64,000 nt of DNA. Origin: Odiellus spinosus (lineage: Eukaryota > Arthropoda > Arachnida > Opiliones > Phalangiidae). The notes beneath the pieces are model-generated. The model was given only the letters and a program-made list of their open reading frames with translations. It did not search any database and was not told the DNA's origin. Numbering within the stretch: position 1 is the first letter of the stretch; each line of letters starts with the position of its first letter. This document shows positions 12,901 to 25,439 of this stretch, in pieces. Both the position numbers and the translations under genes were made by a program. Where the stretch lies: NCBI GenBank assembly GCA_963920705.1, contig CAWUCO010000186.1:124001-188000 (forward strand), written 5' to 3'.

Positions 12901-14773
12901 CTTGGGTAATTTTTCGATCTATACTTGGGAAATTTTTGGATTTATACTTGGGAAATTTTTGGATCTATACTTGGGAAATTTTTCGATCTATACTTGGTTG
13001 AAATTTTTCGATCTATACTTAGGTAATTTTTCGATCTATACTTGGGAAATTTTTCGATCTATACTTCGGAAATTTTTCGATCTATACTTGGGAAATTTTT
13101 CGATCTATACTTGGGAAATTTTTGGATCTATACTTGGAAAATTTTTGTATCTATACTTGGGAAATTTTTCGATCTATACTTGGGAAATTTTTCGATCTAT
13201 TCTTGGTAAATTTTTGGATCTATACTTGAAAAATTTTTGTATCTATACTTGGGAAATTTTTCGATCTATACGAGGGAAATTTTTCGATCTATACGAGGGA
13301 AATTTTTCGATCTATACGAGGGAAATTTTTCGATCTATACTTGGTTGAAATTTTTCGATCTATACTTAATTAATTTTTCGATCTATACTTAATTAATTTT
13401 TCGATCTATACTTGGGAAATTTTTGGATCTATACTTGGGAAATTTTTCGATCTATACTTGGGAAATTTTTCGATCTATACTTCGGAAATTTTTCGATCTA
13501 TACTTGGGAAATTTTTCGATCTATACTTGGGAAATTTTTCGATCTATACTTGGTAAATTTTTGGATCTATACTTGGAAAATTTTTGTATCTATACTTGGG
13601 AAATTTTTCGATCTATACTTGGGAAATTTTTCGATCTATTCTTGGGAAATTTTTGGATCTATACTTGGGAAATTTTTGGATTTATACTTGGGAAATTTTT
13701 GGATCTATACTTGGGAAATTTTTCGATCTATACTTGGTTGAAATTTTTCGATCTATACTTAGGTAATTTTTCGATCTATACTTGGGAAATTTTTCGATCT
13801 ATACTTTGGAAATTTTTCGATCTATACTTGGGAAATTTTTCGATCTATACTTGGTAAATTTTTGGATCTATACTTGGAAAATTTTTGTATCTATACTTGG
13901 GAAATTTTTCGATCTATACTTGGGAAATTTTTCGATCTATTCTTGGTAAATTTTTGGATCTATACTTGAAAAAAATTTTCGATATATACTTGGGAAATTT
14001 TTCGATCTATACGAGGGAAATTTTTGTATCAATACTTGGGAAATTTTTCGATCTATTCTTGGTAAATTTTTGGATCTATACTTGGAAAATTTTTGTATCT
14101 ATACTTGGGAAATTTTTCGATCTATACGAGGGAAATTTTTCGATCTATACGAGGGAAATTTTTCGATCTATACGAGGGAAATTTTTCGATCTATACTTGG
14201 GAAATTTTTCGATCTATACTTGGTTGAAATTTTTCGATCTATACTTAATTAATTTTTCGATCTATACTTGGGAAATTTTTGGATCTATACTTGGGAAATT
14301 TTTCGATCTATACTTGGGAAATTTTTCGATCTATACTTCGGAAATTTTTCGATCTATACTTGGGAAATTTTTCGATCTATACTTGGGAAATTTTTCGATC
14401 TATACTTGGTAAATTTTTGGATCTATACTTGGAAAATTTTTGTATCTATACTTGGGAAATTTTTCGATCTGTACTTGGGAAATTTTTCGATCTATTCTTG
14501 GGAAATTTTTGGATCTATACTTGGGAAATTTTTAGATCTATACTTGGGAAATATTTTTCGATCTATACTTGGGAAATTTTTCGATCTATACTTGGGTAAT
14601 TTTTCGATCTATACTTGGGAAATTTTTGGATTTATACTTGGGAAATTTTTGGATCTATACTTGGGAAATTTTTCGATCTATACTTGGGAAATTTTTAGAT
14701 CTATACTTGAAAAAAATTTTCGATCTATACTTGGGAAATTTTTCGATCTATACGAGGGAAATTTTTCGATCTA
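9982..14773 (+). repeat. A-type higher-order block, copy 3, with two internal deletions
   Basis: Aligns with 1-4,954. The offset is 9,981 to about 11,210, then 9,935 (46 bp, two monomers, lost), then 9,819 after about 13,230 (116 bp lost). The second deletion leaves a hybrid monomer at 13,226-13,238. Several substitutions occur near 11,150 (cgatc for ggatc, ctttgg for cttggg). TTAATTAA sites at 13,366, 13,389 and 14,245 match those of copies 1 and 2. Confidence 0.88.
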
Positions 14774-15174
14774 TACGAGGGAAATTTTTCGATCTATACG
14801 AGGGAAATTTTTCGATCTATACTTGGGAAATTTTTCGATCTATACTTGGGAAATTTTTGGATTTATACTTGGGAAATTTTTGGATCTATACTTGGGAAAT
14901 TTTTCGATGTATACTTGGGAAATTTTTCGATCTATTCTTGGGAAATTTTTCGATCTATACTTGGGAAATTTTTCGATCTATACTTGGGAAATTTTTCGAT
15001 CTATACTTGGGAAATTTTTCGATCTATACTTGGTAAATTTTTCGATCTATACTTGGGAAATTTTTCGATCTATTCTTGGGAAATTTTTGGATCTATACTT
15101 GGGAAATTTTTGGATTTCTACTTGGGAAATTTTTGGATCTATACTTGGTTGAAATTTTTCGATCTATACTTAGG
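14774..15174 (+). repeat. Transition block (cgaggg, ggattta, cgatgta monomers)
   Basis: Repeats the variant order seen at about 1,455-1,690: further cgaggg monomers, two canonical units, ggattta, ggatc, cgatgta, ctattc. It then diverges with a ggatttctac variant near 15,115. No gene or foreign DNA is present. Confidence 0.75.
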
Positions 15175-15870
15175 TAATTTTTCGATCTATACTTGGGAAA
15201 TTTTTCGATCTATACTTCGGAAATTTTTCGATCTATACTTAGGAAATTTTTCGATCTATACTTGGGAAATTTTTCGATCTATACTTGGTAAATTTTTGGA
15301 TCTATACTTGGAAAATTTTTGTATCTATACTTGGGAAATTTTTCGATCTATACTTGGGGGAAATTTTTCGATCTATACTTTTGTAATTTTTGGATCTATT
15401 CTTGGGAAATTTTTGGATCTATACTTGGGAAATTTTTAGATCTATACTTGGGAAATATTTTTCGATCTATACTTGGGAAATTTTTCGATCTATACTTGGG
15501 AAATTTTTCGATCTATACTTGGGTAATTTTTCGATCTATACTTAGGTAATTTTTCGATCTATACTTGGGAAATTTTTCGATCTATACTTCGGAAATTTTT
15601 CGATCTATACTTGGGAAATTTTTCGATCTATACTTGGGAAATTTTTGGATTTATACTTTTGAAATTTTTGGATCTATACTTGGGAAATTTTTCGATCTAT
15701 ACTTAGGAAATTTTTCGATCTATACTTGGTAAATTTTTGGATCTATACTTGGAAAATTTTTGTATCTATACTTGGGAAATTTTTCGATCTACACTTGGTT
15801 GAAATTTTTCGATCTATACTTAGGTAATTTTTCGATCTATACTTGGGAAATTTTTGGATCTATACTTGGG
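15175..15870 (+). repeat. 696-bp tandem repeat, copy 1
   Basis: Variant order from about 15,175 to 15,702 recurs 696 bp later. Markers are gggggaaa followed by cttttgtaa, a ctattc unit, an agatc unit, aaatattttt and a ggattta unit with cttttgaaa. The last ~170 bp are not shared. This is the first appearance of the cttttgtaa variant, which is confined to about 15.3-34.9 kb. Confidence 0.85.
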
Positions 15871-16398
15871 AAATTTTTCGATCTATACTTGGGAAATTTT
15901 TCGATCTATACTTCGGAAATTTTTCGATCTATACTTGGGTAATTTTTCGATCTATACTTGGGAAATTTTTCGATCTATACTTGGTAAATTTTTGGATCTA
16001 TACTTGGAAAATTTTTGTATCTATACTTGGGAAATTTTTCGATCTATACTTGGGGGAAATTTTTCGATCTATACTTTTGTAATTTTTGGATCTATTCTTG
16101 GGAAATTTTTGGATCTATACTTGGGAAATTTTTAGATCTATACTTGGGAAATATTTTTCGATCTATACTTGGGAAATTTTTCGATCTATACTTGGGAAAT
16201 TTTTCGATCTATACTTGGGTAATTTTTCGATCTATACTTAGGTAATTTTTCGATCTATACTTGGGAAATTTTTCGATCTATACTTCGGAAATTTTTCGAT
16301 CTATACTTGGGAAATTTTTCGATCTATACTTGGGAAATTTTTGGATTTATACTTTTGAAATTTTTGGATCTATACTTGGGAAATTTTTCGATCTATAC
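15871..16398 (+). repeat. 696-bp tandem repeat, copy 2 (partial)
   Basis: Same variant order as 15,175-15,702, with a few differences near the left edge (gggtaa where copy 1 has aggaaa, near 15,938). It ends where a ggttgaaa unit starts at 16,401. Confidence 0.85.
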
Positions 16399-16921
16399 TT
16401 GGTTGAAATTTTTCGATCTATACTTAGGTAATTTTTCGATCTATACTTGGGAAATTTTTCGATCTATACTTCGGAAATTTTTCGATCTATACTTGGGAAA
16501 TTTTTCGATCTATACTTGGGAAATTTTTGGATCTATACTTGGAAAATTTTTGTATCTATACTTGGGAAATTTTTCGATCTATACTTGGGAAATTTTTCGA
16601 TCTATTCTTGGTAAATTTTTGGATCTATACTTGAAAAAAATTTTCGATATATACTTGGGAAATTTTTCGATCTATACGAGGGAAATTTTTGTATCAATAC
16701 TTGGGAAATTTTTCGATCTATTCTTGGTAAATTTTTGGATCTATACTTGGAAAATTTTTGTATCTATACTTGGGAAATTTTTCGATCTATACGAGGGAAA
16801 TTTTTCGATCTATACGAGGGAAATTTTTCGATCTATACGAGGGAAATTTTTCGATCTATACTTGGGAAATTTTTCGATCTATACTTAATTAATTTTTCGA
16901 TCTATACTTGGGAAATTTTTG
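16399..16921 (+). repeat. Segment copied from the A-type block
   Basis: Runs parallel to about 3,060-3,520 at a constant offset of 13,340 (ggttgaaa at 3061/16401). It includes gtatcaatac, the 24-bp gaaaaaaatttt unit and three cgaggg units. It ends with a TTAATTAA site at 16,885-16,892. Confidence 0.82.
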
Positions 16922-17383
16922 GATCTATACTTGGGAAATTTTTCGATCTATACTTGGGAAATTTTTCGATCTATGCTTCGGAAATTTTTCGATCTATACT
17001 TGGGAAATTTTTCGATCTATAATTGGGAAATTTTTCGATCTATACTTGGTAAATTTTTGGATGTATACTTGGAAAATTTTTGTATCTATACTTGGGAAAT
17101 TTTTCGATCTATACTTGGGAAATTTTTCGATCTATTCTTGGGAAATTTTTGGATCTATACTTGGGAAATTTTTGGATTTATACTTGGGAAATTTTTGGAT
17201 CTATACTTGGGAAATTTTTCGATCTATACTTGGTTGAAATTTTTCGATCTATACTTAGGTAATTTTTCGATCTATACTTGGGAAATTTTTCGATCTATAC
17301 TTCGGAAATTTTTCGATCTATACTTGGGAAATTTTTCGATCTATACTTGGTAAATTTTTGGATCTATACTTGGAAAATTTTTG
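16922..17383 (+). repeat. 462-bp tandem repeat, copy 1
   Basis: The rare variants ctatgcttcgg, ctataattggg and ggatgtatac occur in this order here and again 462 bp later. The 462-bp period is 20 monomers plus 2 bases. These private variants are not seen together elsewhere in the window. Confidence 0.87.
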
Positions 17384-18236
17384 TATCTATACTTGGGAAA
17401 TTTTTCGATCTATACTTGGGAAATTTTTCGATCTATGCTTCGGAAATTTTTCGATCTATACTTGGGAAATTTTTCGATCTATAATTGGGAAATTTTTCGA
17501 TCTATACTTGGTAAATTTTTGGATGTATACTTGGAAAATTTTTGTATCTATACTTGGGAAATTTTTCGATCTATACTTGGGAAATTTTTCGATCTATTCT
17601 TGGGAAATTTTTGGATCTATACTTGGGAAATTTTTGGATTTATACTTGGGAAATTTTTGGATCTATACTTGGGAAATTTTTCGATCTATACTTGGTTGAA
17701 ATTTTTCGATCTATACTTAGGTAATTTTTCGATCTATACTTGGGAAATTTTTCGATCTATACTTCGGAAATTTTTCGATCTATACTTGGGAAATTTTTCG
17801 ATCTATACTTGGTAAATTTTTGGATCTATACTTGGAAAATTTTTGTATCTATACTTGGGAAATTTTTCGATCTATACTTGGGAAATTTTTCGATCTATTC
17901 TTGGTAAATTTTTGTATCTATACTTGAAAAAAATTTTCGATATATACTTGGGAAATTTTTCGATCTATACGAGGGAAATTTTTGTATCAATACTTGGGAA
18001 ATTTTTCGATCTATTCTTGGTAAATTTTTGGATCTATACTTGGAAAATTTTTGTATCTATACTTGGGAAATTTTTCGATCTATACGAGGGAAATTTTTCG
18101 ATCTATACGAGGGAAATTTTTCGATCTATACGAGGGAAATTTTTCGATCTATACTTGGGAAATTTTTCGATCTATACTTGGTTGAAATTTTTCGATCTAT
18201 ACTTAATTAATTTTTCGATCTATACTTGGGAAATTT
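17384..18236 (+). repeat. 462-bp copy 2 leading into the 856-bp higher-order repeat
   Basis: Its first ~512 bp repeat 16,922-17,434 (462-bp offset). As a whole it is the first of three successive 856-bp-spaced units (17,381; 18,237; 19,093). The same 856-bp spacing occurs inside the A blocks (3,604/4,460; 7,907/8,763; 13,423/14,279). Confidence 0.85.
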
Positions 18237-19092
18237 TTGGATCTATACTTGGGAAATTTTTCGATCTATACTTGGGAAATTTTTCGATCTATACTTCGGA
18301 AATTTTTCGATCTATACTTGGGAAATTTTTCGATCTATACTTGGGAAATTTTTCGATCTATACTTGGTAAATTTTTGGATCTATACTTGGAAAATTTTTG
18401 TATCTATACTTGGGAAATTTTTCGATCTATACTTGGGAAATTTTTCGATCTATTCTTGGGAAATTTTTGGATCTATACTTGGGAAATTTTTGGATTTATA
18501 CTTGGGAAATTTTTGGATCTATACTTGGGAACTTTTTCGATCTATACTTGGTTGAAATTTTTCGATCTATACTTAGGTAATTTTTCGATCTATACTTGGG
18601 AAATTTTTCGATCTATACTTCGGAAATTTTTCGATCTATACTTGGGAAATTTTTCGATCTATACTTGGTAAATTTTTGGATCTATACTTGGAAAATGTTT
18701 GTATCTATACTTGGGAAATTTTTCGATCTATACTTGGGAAATTTTTCGATCTATTCTTGGTAAATTTTTGGATCTATACTTGAAAAAAAATTTCGATATA
18801 TACTTGGGAAATTTTTCGATCTATACGAGGGAAATTTTTGTATCAATACTTGGGAAATTTTTCGATCTATTCTTGGTAAATTTTTGGATCAATACTTGGA
18901 AAATTTTTTTATCTATACTTGGGAAATTTTTCGATCTATACGAGGGAAATTTTTCGATCTATACGAGGGAAATTTTTCGATCTATACGAGGGAAATTTTT
19001 CGATCTATACTTGGGAAATTTTTCGATCTATACTTGGTTGAAATTTTTCGATCTATACTTAATTAATTTTTCGATCTATACTTGGGAAATTT
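18237..19092 (+). repeat. 856-bp higher-order repeat, second unit
   Basis: Variant order matches the preceding and following units, with private substitutions near 18,532 (gggaacttttt), 18,698 (gaaaatgtttg), 18,787 (an extra A for T in the poly-A unit) and 18,891 (ggatcaatac). TTAATTAA sites lie at 18,203 and 19,059. 856 bp is 37 monomers plus 5 bases, the excess coming from 24-25 bp units. Confidence 0.85.
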
Positions 19093-19436
19093 TTGGATCT
19101 ATACTTGGGAAATTTTTCGATCTATACTTGGGAAATTTTTCGATCTATACTTCGGAAATTTTTCGATCTATACTTGGGAAATTTTTCGATCTATACTTGG
19201 GAAATTTTTCGATCTATACTTGGTAAATTTTTGGATCTATACTTGGAAAATTTTTGTATCTATACTTGGGAAATTTTTCGATCTATACTTGGGAAATTTT
19301 TCGATCTATTCTTGGGAAATTTTTGGATCTATACTTGGGAAATTTTTAGATCTATACTTGGGAAATATTTTTCGATCTATACTTGGGAAATTTTTCGATC
19401 TATACTTGGGAAATTTTTCGATCTATACTTGGGTAA
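19093..19436 (+). repeat. 856-bp higher-order repeat, third unit (truncated)
   Basis: Follows the previous unit for about 230 bp, then switches at about 19,320 to the order agatc, aaatattttt, gggtaa known from 4,700-4,790. It ends at the start of the 1,553-bp pair. Confidence 0.78.
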
Positions 19437-20989
19437 TTTTTCGATCTATACTTGGGAAATTTTTGGATTTATACTTGGGAAATTTTTGGATCTATACTTG
19501 GGAAATTTTTCGATCTATACTTGGGAAATTTTTAGATCTATACTTGAAAAAAATTTTCGATCTATACTTGGGAAATTTTTCGATCTATACGAGGGAAATT
19601 TTTCGATCTATACGAGGGAAATTTTTCGATCTATACGAGGGAAATTTTTCGATCTATACGAGGGAAATTTTTCGATCTATACTTGGGAAATTTTTGGATT
19701 TATACTTTTAAAATTTTTGGATCTATACTTGGGAAATTTTTCGATGTATACTTGGGAAATTTTTCGATCTATTCTTGGGAAATTTTTCGATCTATACTTG
19801 GGAAATTTTTCGATCTATACTTGGGAAATTTTTCGATCTATACTTGGGAAATTTTTCGATCTATACTTGGGTAATTTTTCGATCTATACTTGGGGGAAAT
19901 TTTTCGATCTATACTTTTGTAATTTTTGGATTTATACTTGGGAAATTTTTGGATCTATACTTGGGAAATTTTTAGATCTATACTTGGGAAATATTTTTCG
20001 ATCTATACTTGGGAAATTTTTCGATCTATACTTGGGAAATTTTTCGATCTATACTTGGGAAATTTTTCGATCTATACTTGGGAAATTTTTCGATCTATAC
20101 TTGGGAAATTTTTCGATCTATACTTGGGTAATTTTTCGATCTATACTTGGGGGAAATTTTTCGATCTATACTTTTGTAATTTTTGGATTTATACTTGGGA
20201 AATTTTTGGATCTATACTTGGGAAATTTATAGATCTATACTTGGGAAATATTTTTCGATCTATACTTGGGAAATTTTTCGATCTATACTTGGGAAATTTT
20301 TCGATCTATACTTGGGAAATTTTTGGATTTATACTTGGGAAATTTTTGGATCTATACTTGGGAAATTTTTCGATCTATACTTGGTTGAAATTTTTCGATC
20401 TATACTTAGGTAATTTTTCGATCTATACTTGGGAAATTTTTGGATCTATACTTGGGAAATTTTTCGATCTATACTTGGGAAATTTTTCGATCTATACTTC
20501 GGAAATTTTTCGATCTATACTTGGGAAATTTTTCGATCTATACTTGGGAAATTTTTCGATCTATACTTGAGAAATTTTTCTATCTATACTTGGTAAATTT
20601 TAGGATCTATACTTGGAAACGTTTTGTATCTATACTTTAGAAATTTTTCGATCTATACTTGGGAAATTTTTGGATCTATACTTCGGAAATTTTTGGATCT
20701 ATACTTGGGAAATTTTTCGATCTATACTTGGGAAATTTTTCGATCTATACTTGGGAAATTTTTCGATCTATACTTGGGAAATTTTTCGATCTATACTTGG
20801 GAAATTTTTCGATCTATTCTTGGGAAATTTTTCGATCTATACTTGGGAAATTTTTAGATCTATACTTGAAAAAAATTTTCGATCTATACTTGGGAAATTT
20901 TTCGATCTATACTTGGGAAATTTTTCGATCTATACGAGGGAAATTTTTCGATCTATACGAGGGAAATTTTTCGATCTATACTTGGGAAA
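19437..20989 (+). repeat. 1,553-bp tandem duplication, copy 1
   Basis: Every variant from about 19,441 recurs 1,553 bp later. Markers are ctttta before aaattttt (near 19,706), two gggggaaa/cttttgtaa pairs, a cttgagaaa unit and a cttggaaacgttttg unit near 20,612-20,625. I noticed no mismatch. Confidence 0.9.
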
Positions 20990-22615
20990 TTTTTCGATCT
21001 ATACTTGGGAAATTTTTGGATTTATACTTGGGAAATTTTTGGATCTATACTTGGGAAATTTTTCGATCTATACTTGGGAAATTTTTAGATCTATACTTGA
21101 AAAAAATTTTCGATCTATACTTGGGAAATTTTTCGATCTATACGAGGGAAATTTTTCGATCTATACGAGGGAAATTTTTCGATCTATACGAGGGAAATTT
21201 TTCGATCTATACGAGGGAAATTTTTCGATCTATACTTGGGAAATTTTTGGATTTATACTTTTAAAATTTTTGGATCTATACTTGGGAAATTTTTCGATGT
21301 ATACTTGGGAAATTTTTCGATCTATTCTTGGGAAATTTTTCGATCTATACTTGGGAAATTTTTCGATCTATACTTGGGAAATTTTTCGATCTATACTTGG
21401 GAAATTTTTCGATCTATACTTGGGTAATTTTTCGATCTATACTTGGGGGAAATTTTTCGATCTATACTTTTGTAATTTTTGGATTTATACTTGGGAAATT
21501 TTTGGATCTATACTTGGGAAATTTTTAGATCTATACTTGGGAAATATTTTTCGATCTATACTTGGGAAATTTTTCGATCTATACTTGGGAAATTTTTCGA
21601 TCTATACTTGGGAAATTTTTCGATCTATACTTGGGAAATTTTTCGATCTATACTTGGGAAATTTTTCGATCTATACTTGGGTAATTTTTCGATCTATACT
21701 TGGGGGAAATTTTTCGATCTATACTTTTGTAATTTTTGGATTTATACTTGGGAAATTTTTGGATCTATACTTGGGAAATTTATAGATCTATACTTGGGAA
21801 ATATTTTTCGATCTATACTTGGGAAATTTTTCGATCTATACTTGGGAAATTTTTCGATCTATACTTGGGAAATTTTTGGATTTATACTTGGGAAATTTTT
21901 GGATCTATACTTGGGAAATTTTTCGATCTATACTTGGTTGAAATTTTTCGATCTATACTTAGGTAATTTTTCGATCTATACTTGGGAAATTTTTGGATCT
22001 ATACTTGGGAAATTTTTCGATCTATACTTGGGAAATTTTTCGATCTATACTTCGGAAATTTTTCGATCTATACTTGGGAAATTTTTCGATCTATACTTGG
22101 GAAATTTTTCGATCTATACTTGAGAAATTTTTCTATCTATACTTGGTAAATTTTAGGATCTATACTTGGAAACGTTTTGTATCTATACTTTAGAAATTTT
22201 TCGATCTATACTTGGGAAATTTTTGGATCTATACTTCGGAAATTTTTGGATCTATACTTGGGAAATTTTTCGATCTATACTTGGGAAATTTTTCGATCTA
22301 TACTTGGGAAATTTTTCGATCTATACTTGGGAAATTTTTCGATCTATACTTGGGAAATTTTTCGATCTATTCTTGGGAAATTTTTCGATCTATACTTGGG
22401 AAATTTTTAGATCTATACTTGAAAAAAATTTTCGATCTATACTTGGGAAATTTTTCGATCTATACTTGGGAAATTTTTCGATCTATACGAGGGAAATTTT
22501 TCGATCTATACGAGGGAAATTTTTCGATCTATACTTGGGAAATTTTTCGATCTATACTTGGGAAATTTTTGGATTTATACTTGGGAAATTTTTGGATCTA
22601 TACTTGGGAAATTTT
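20990..22615 (+). repeat. 1,553-bp tandem duplication, copy 2
   Basis: Repeats 19,437-20,989 and continues to match copy 2's own start until about 22,615, where ggatc replaces cgatc. The cttggaaacgttttg unit recurs at about 22,165. A related unit with cttggaaacttttt lies at about 26,880 and 30,720. Confidence 0.9.
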
Positions 22616-23974
22616 TGGATCTATACTTGGGAAATTTTTCGATGTATACTTGGGAAATTTTTCGATCTATTCTTGGGAAATTTTTCGATCTATACTTGGG
22701 AAATTTTTCGATCTATACTTGGGAAATTTTTCGATCTATACTTGGGAAATTTTTCGATCTATACTTGGGAAATTTTTCGATCTATACTTATGAAATTTTT
22801 CGATCTATACCTGGAAAATTTTTGCATCTATACTACGGAAATTTTTGGATCTATACTTGGGAAATTTTTCGATCTATTCTTGGGAAATTTTTCGAATTAT
22901 ACTTGGGAAATTTTTAGATCTATACTTGAAAAAAATTTTCGATCTATACTTGGGAAATTTTTCGATCTATACGAGGGAAATTTTTGGATTTATACTTGGG
23001 AAATTTTTCGATCTATACTTGGGAAATTTTTCGATCTATTCTTGGTAAATTTTTGGATCTATACTTGGAAAATTTTTGTATCTATACTTGGGAAATTTTT
23101 CGATCTATACTTGGGAAATTTTTCGATCTATTCTTGGGAAATTTTTGGATCTATACTTGGGAAATTTTTAGATCTATACTTGGGAAATATTTTTCGATCT
23201 ATACTTGGGAAATTTTTCGATCTATACTTGGGAAATTTTTCGATCAATACTTGGGTAATTTTTCGATCTATACTTGGGAAATTTTTGGATTTATACTTGG
23301 GAAATTTTTTGATCTATACTTGGGAAATTTTTCGATCTATACTTGGTTGAAATTTTTCGATCTATACTTAGGTAATTTTTCGATCTATACTTGGGAAATT
23401 TTTGGATCTATACTTGGGAAATTTTTCGATCTATACTTGGGAAATTTTTCGATCTATACTTCGGAAATTTTTCGATCTATACTTGGGAAATTTTTGGATT
23501 TATACTTGGGAAATTTTTGGATCTATACTTGGGAAATTTTTCGATCTATACTTGGAAAATTTTTCGATCTCTACTTATGAAATTTTTCGATCTATACCTG
23601 GAAAATTTTTACATCTATACTACGGAAATTTTTGGATCTATACTTGGGAAATTTTTCGATCTATTCTTGGGAAATTTTTCGAATTATACTTGGGAAATTT
23701 TTAGATCTATACTTGAAAAAAATTTTCGATCTATACTTGGGAAATTTTTCGATCTATTCGAGGGAAATTTTTCGATCTATACGAGGGAAATTTTTCGATC
23801 TATACGAGGGAAATTTTTCGATCTATACTTGGGAAATTTTTCGATCTATACTTGGGAAATTTTTGGATTTATACTTGGGAAATTTTTGGATCTATACTTG
23901 GGAAATTTTTCGATGTATACTTGGGAAATTTTTCGATCTATTCTTGGGAAATCTTTCGATCTATACTTGGGAAA
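22616..23974 (+). repeat. 1,640-bp repeat, copy 1
   Basis: From about 22,335 the variant order recurs 1,640 bp later. Cassette T copies at 22,824 and 23,611 carry ctatacctgg instead of ctttacctgg, a subtype found only from 22.8 to 33.8 kb. A cgaatt variant (near 22,893 and 23,691) also marks this domain. Confidence 0.82.
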
Positions 23975-25439
23975 TTTTTCGATCTATACTTGGGAAATTT
24001 TTCGATCTATTCTTGGGAAATTTTTCGATCTATACTTGGGAAATTTTTAGATCTATACTTGAAAAAAATTTTCGATCTATACTTGGGAAATTTTTCGATC
24101 TATACTTGGGAAGTTTTTCGATCTATACGAGGGAAATTTTTCGATCTATACGAGGGAAATTTTTCGATCTATACTTGGGAAATTTTTCGATCTATACTTG
24201 GGAAATTTTTGGATTTATACTTGGGAAATTTTTGGATCTATACTTGGGAAATTTTTGGATCTATACTTGGGAAATTTTTCGATGTATACTTTAGAAATTT
24301 TTCGATCTATTCTTGGGAAATTTTTCGATCTATACTTGGGAAATTTTTCGATCTATACTTGGGAAATTTTTCGATCTATACTTGGGAAATTTTTCGATCT
24401 ATACTTGGGAAATTTTTCGATCTATACTTATGAAATTTTTCGATCTATACCTGGAAAATTTTTGCATCTATACTACGGAAATTTTTGGATCTATACTTGG
24501 GAAATTTTTCGATCTATTCTTGGAAAATTTTTCGAATTATACTTGGGAAATTTTTAGATCTATACTTGGGAAATTTTTCGATCTATACGAGGGAAATTTT
24601 TGGATTTATACTTGGGAAATTTTTCGATCTATACTTGGGAAATTTTTCGATCTATTCTTGGTAAATTTTTGGATCTATACTTGGAAAATTTTTGTATCTA
24701 TACTTGGGAAATTTTTCGATCTATACTTGGGAAATTTTTCGATCTATTCTTGGGAAATTTTTGGATCTATACTTGGGAAATTTTTAGATCTATACTTGGG
24801 AAATATTTTTCGATCTATACTTGGGTAATTTTTCGATCTATACTTGGGAAATTTTTGGATTTATACTTGGGAAATTTTTCGATCTATACTTGGTTGAAAT
24901 TTTTCGATCTATACTTAGGTAATTTTTCGATCTATACTTGGGAAATTTTTGGATCTATACTTGGGAAATTTTTCGATCTATACTTGGGAAATTTTTCGAT
25001 CTATACTTCGGAAATTTTTCGATCTATACTTGGGAAATTTTTGGATTTATACTTGGGAAATTTTTGGATCTATACTTGGGAAATTTTTCGATCTATACTT
25101 GGTTGAAATTTTTCGATCTATACTTAGGTAATTTTTCGATCTATACTTGGAAAATTTTTCGATCTCTACTTATGAAATTTTTCGATCTATACCTGGAAAA
25201 TTTTTACATCTATACTACGGAAATTTTTGGATCTATACTTGGGAAATTTTTCGATCTATTCTTGGGAAATTTTTCGAATTATACTTCGGAAATTTTTAGA
25301 ACTATACTTGAAAAAAATTTTCGATCTATACTTGGGAAATTTTTCGATCTATACGAGGGAAATTTTTCGATCTATACGAGGGAAATTTTTCGATCTATAC
25401 GAGGGAAATTTTTCGATCTATACGAGGGAAATTTTTCGA
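23975..25439 (+). repeat. 1,640-bp repeat, copy 2, with 24- and 69-bp deletions
   Basis: Matches copy 1 at offset 1,640, then 1,616 after about 24,560 (the 24-bp gaaaaaaatttt unit is lost), then 1,547 after about 24,815 (three monomers lost). Losses of whole monomers fit exchange between misaligned copies. Confidence 0.82.
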
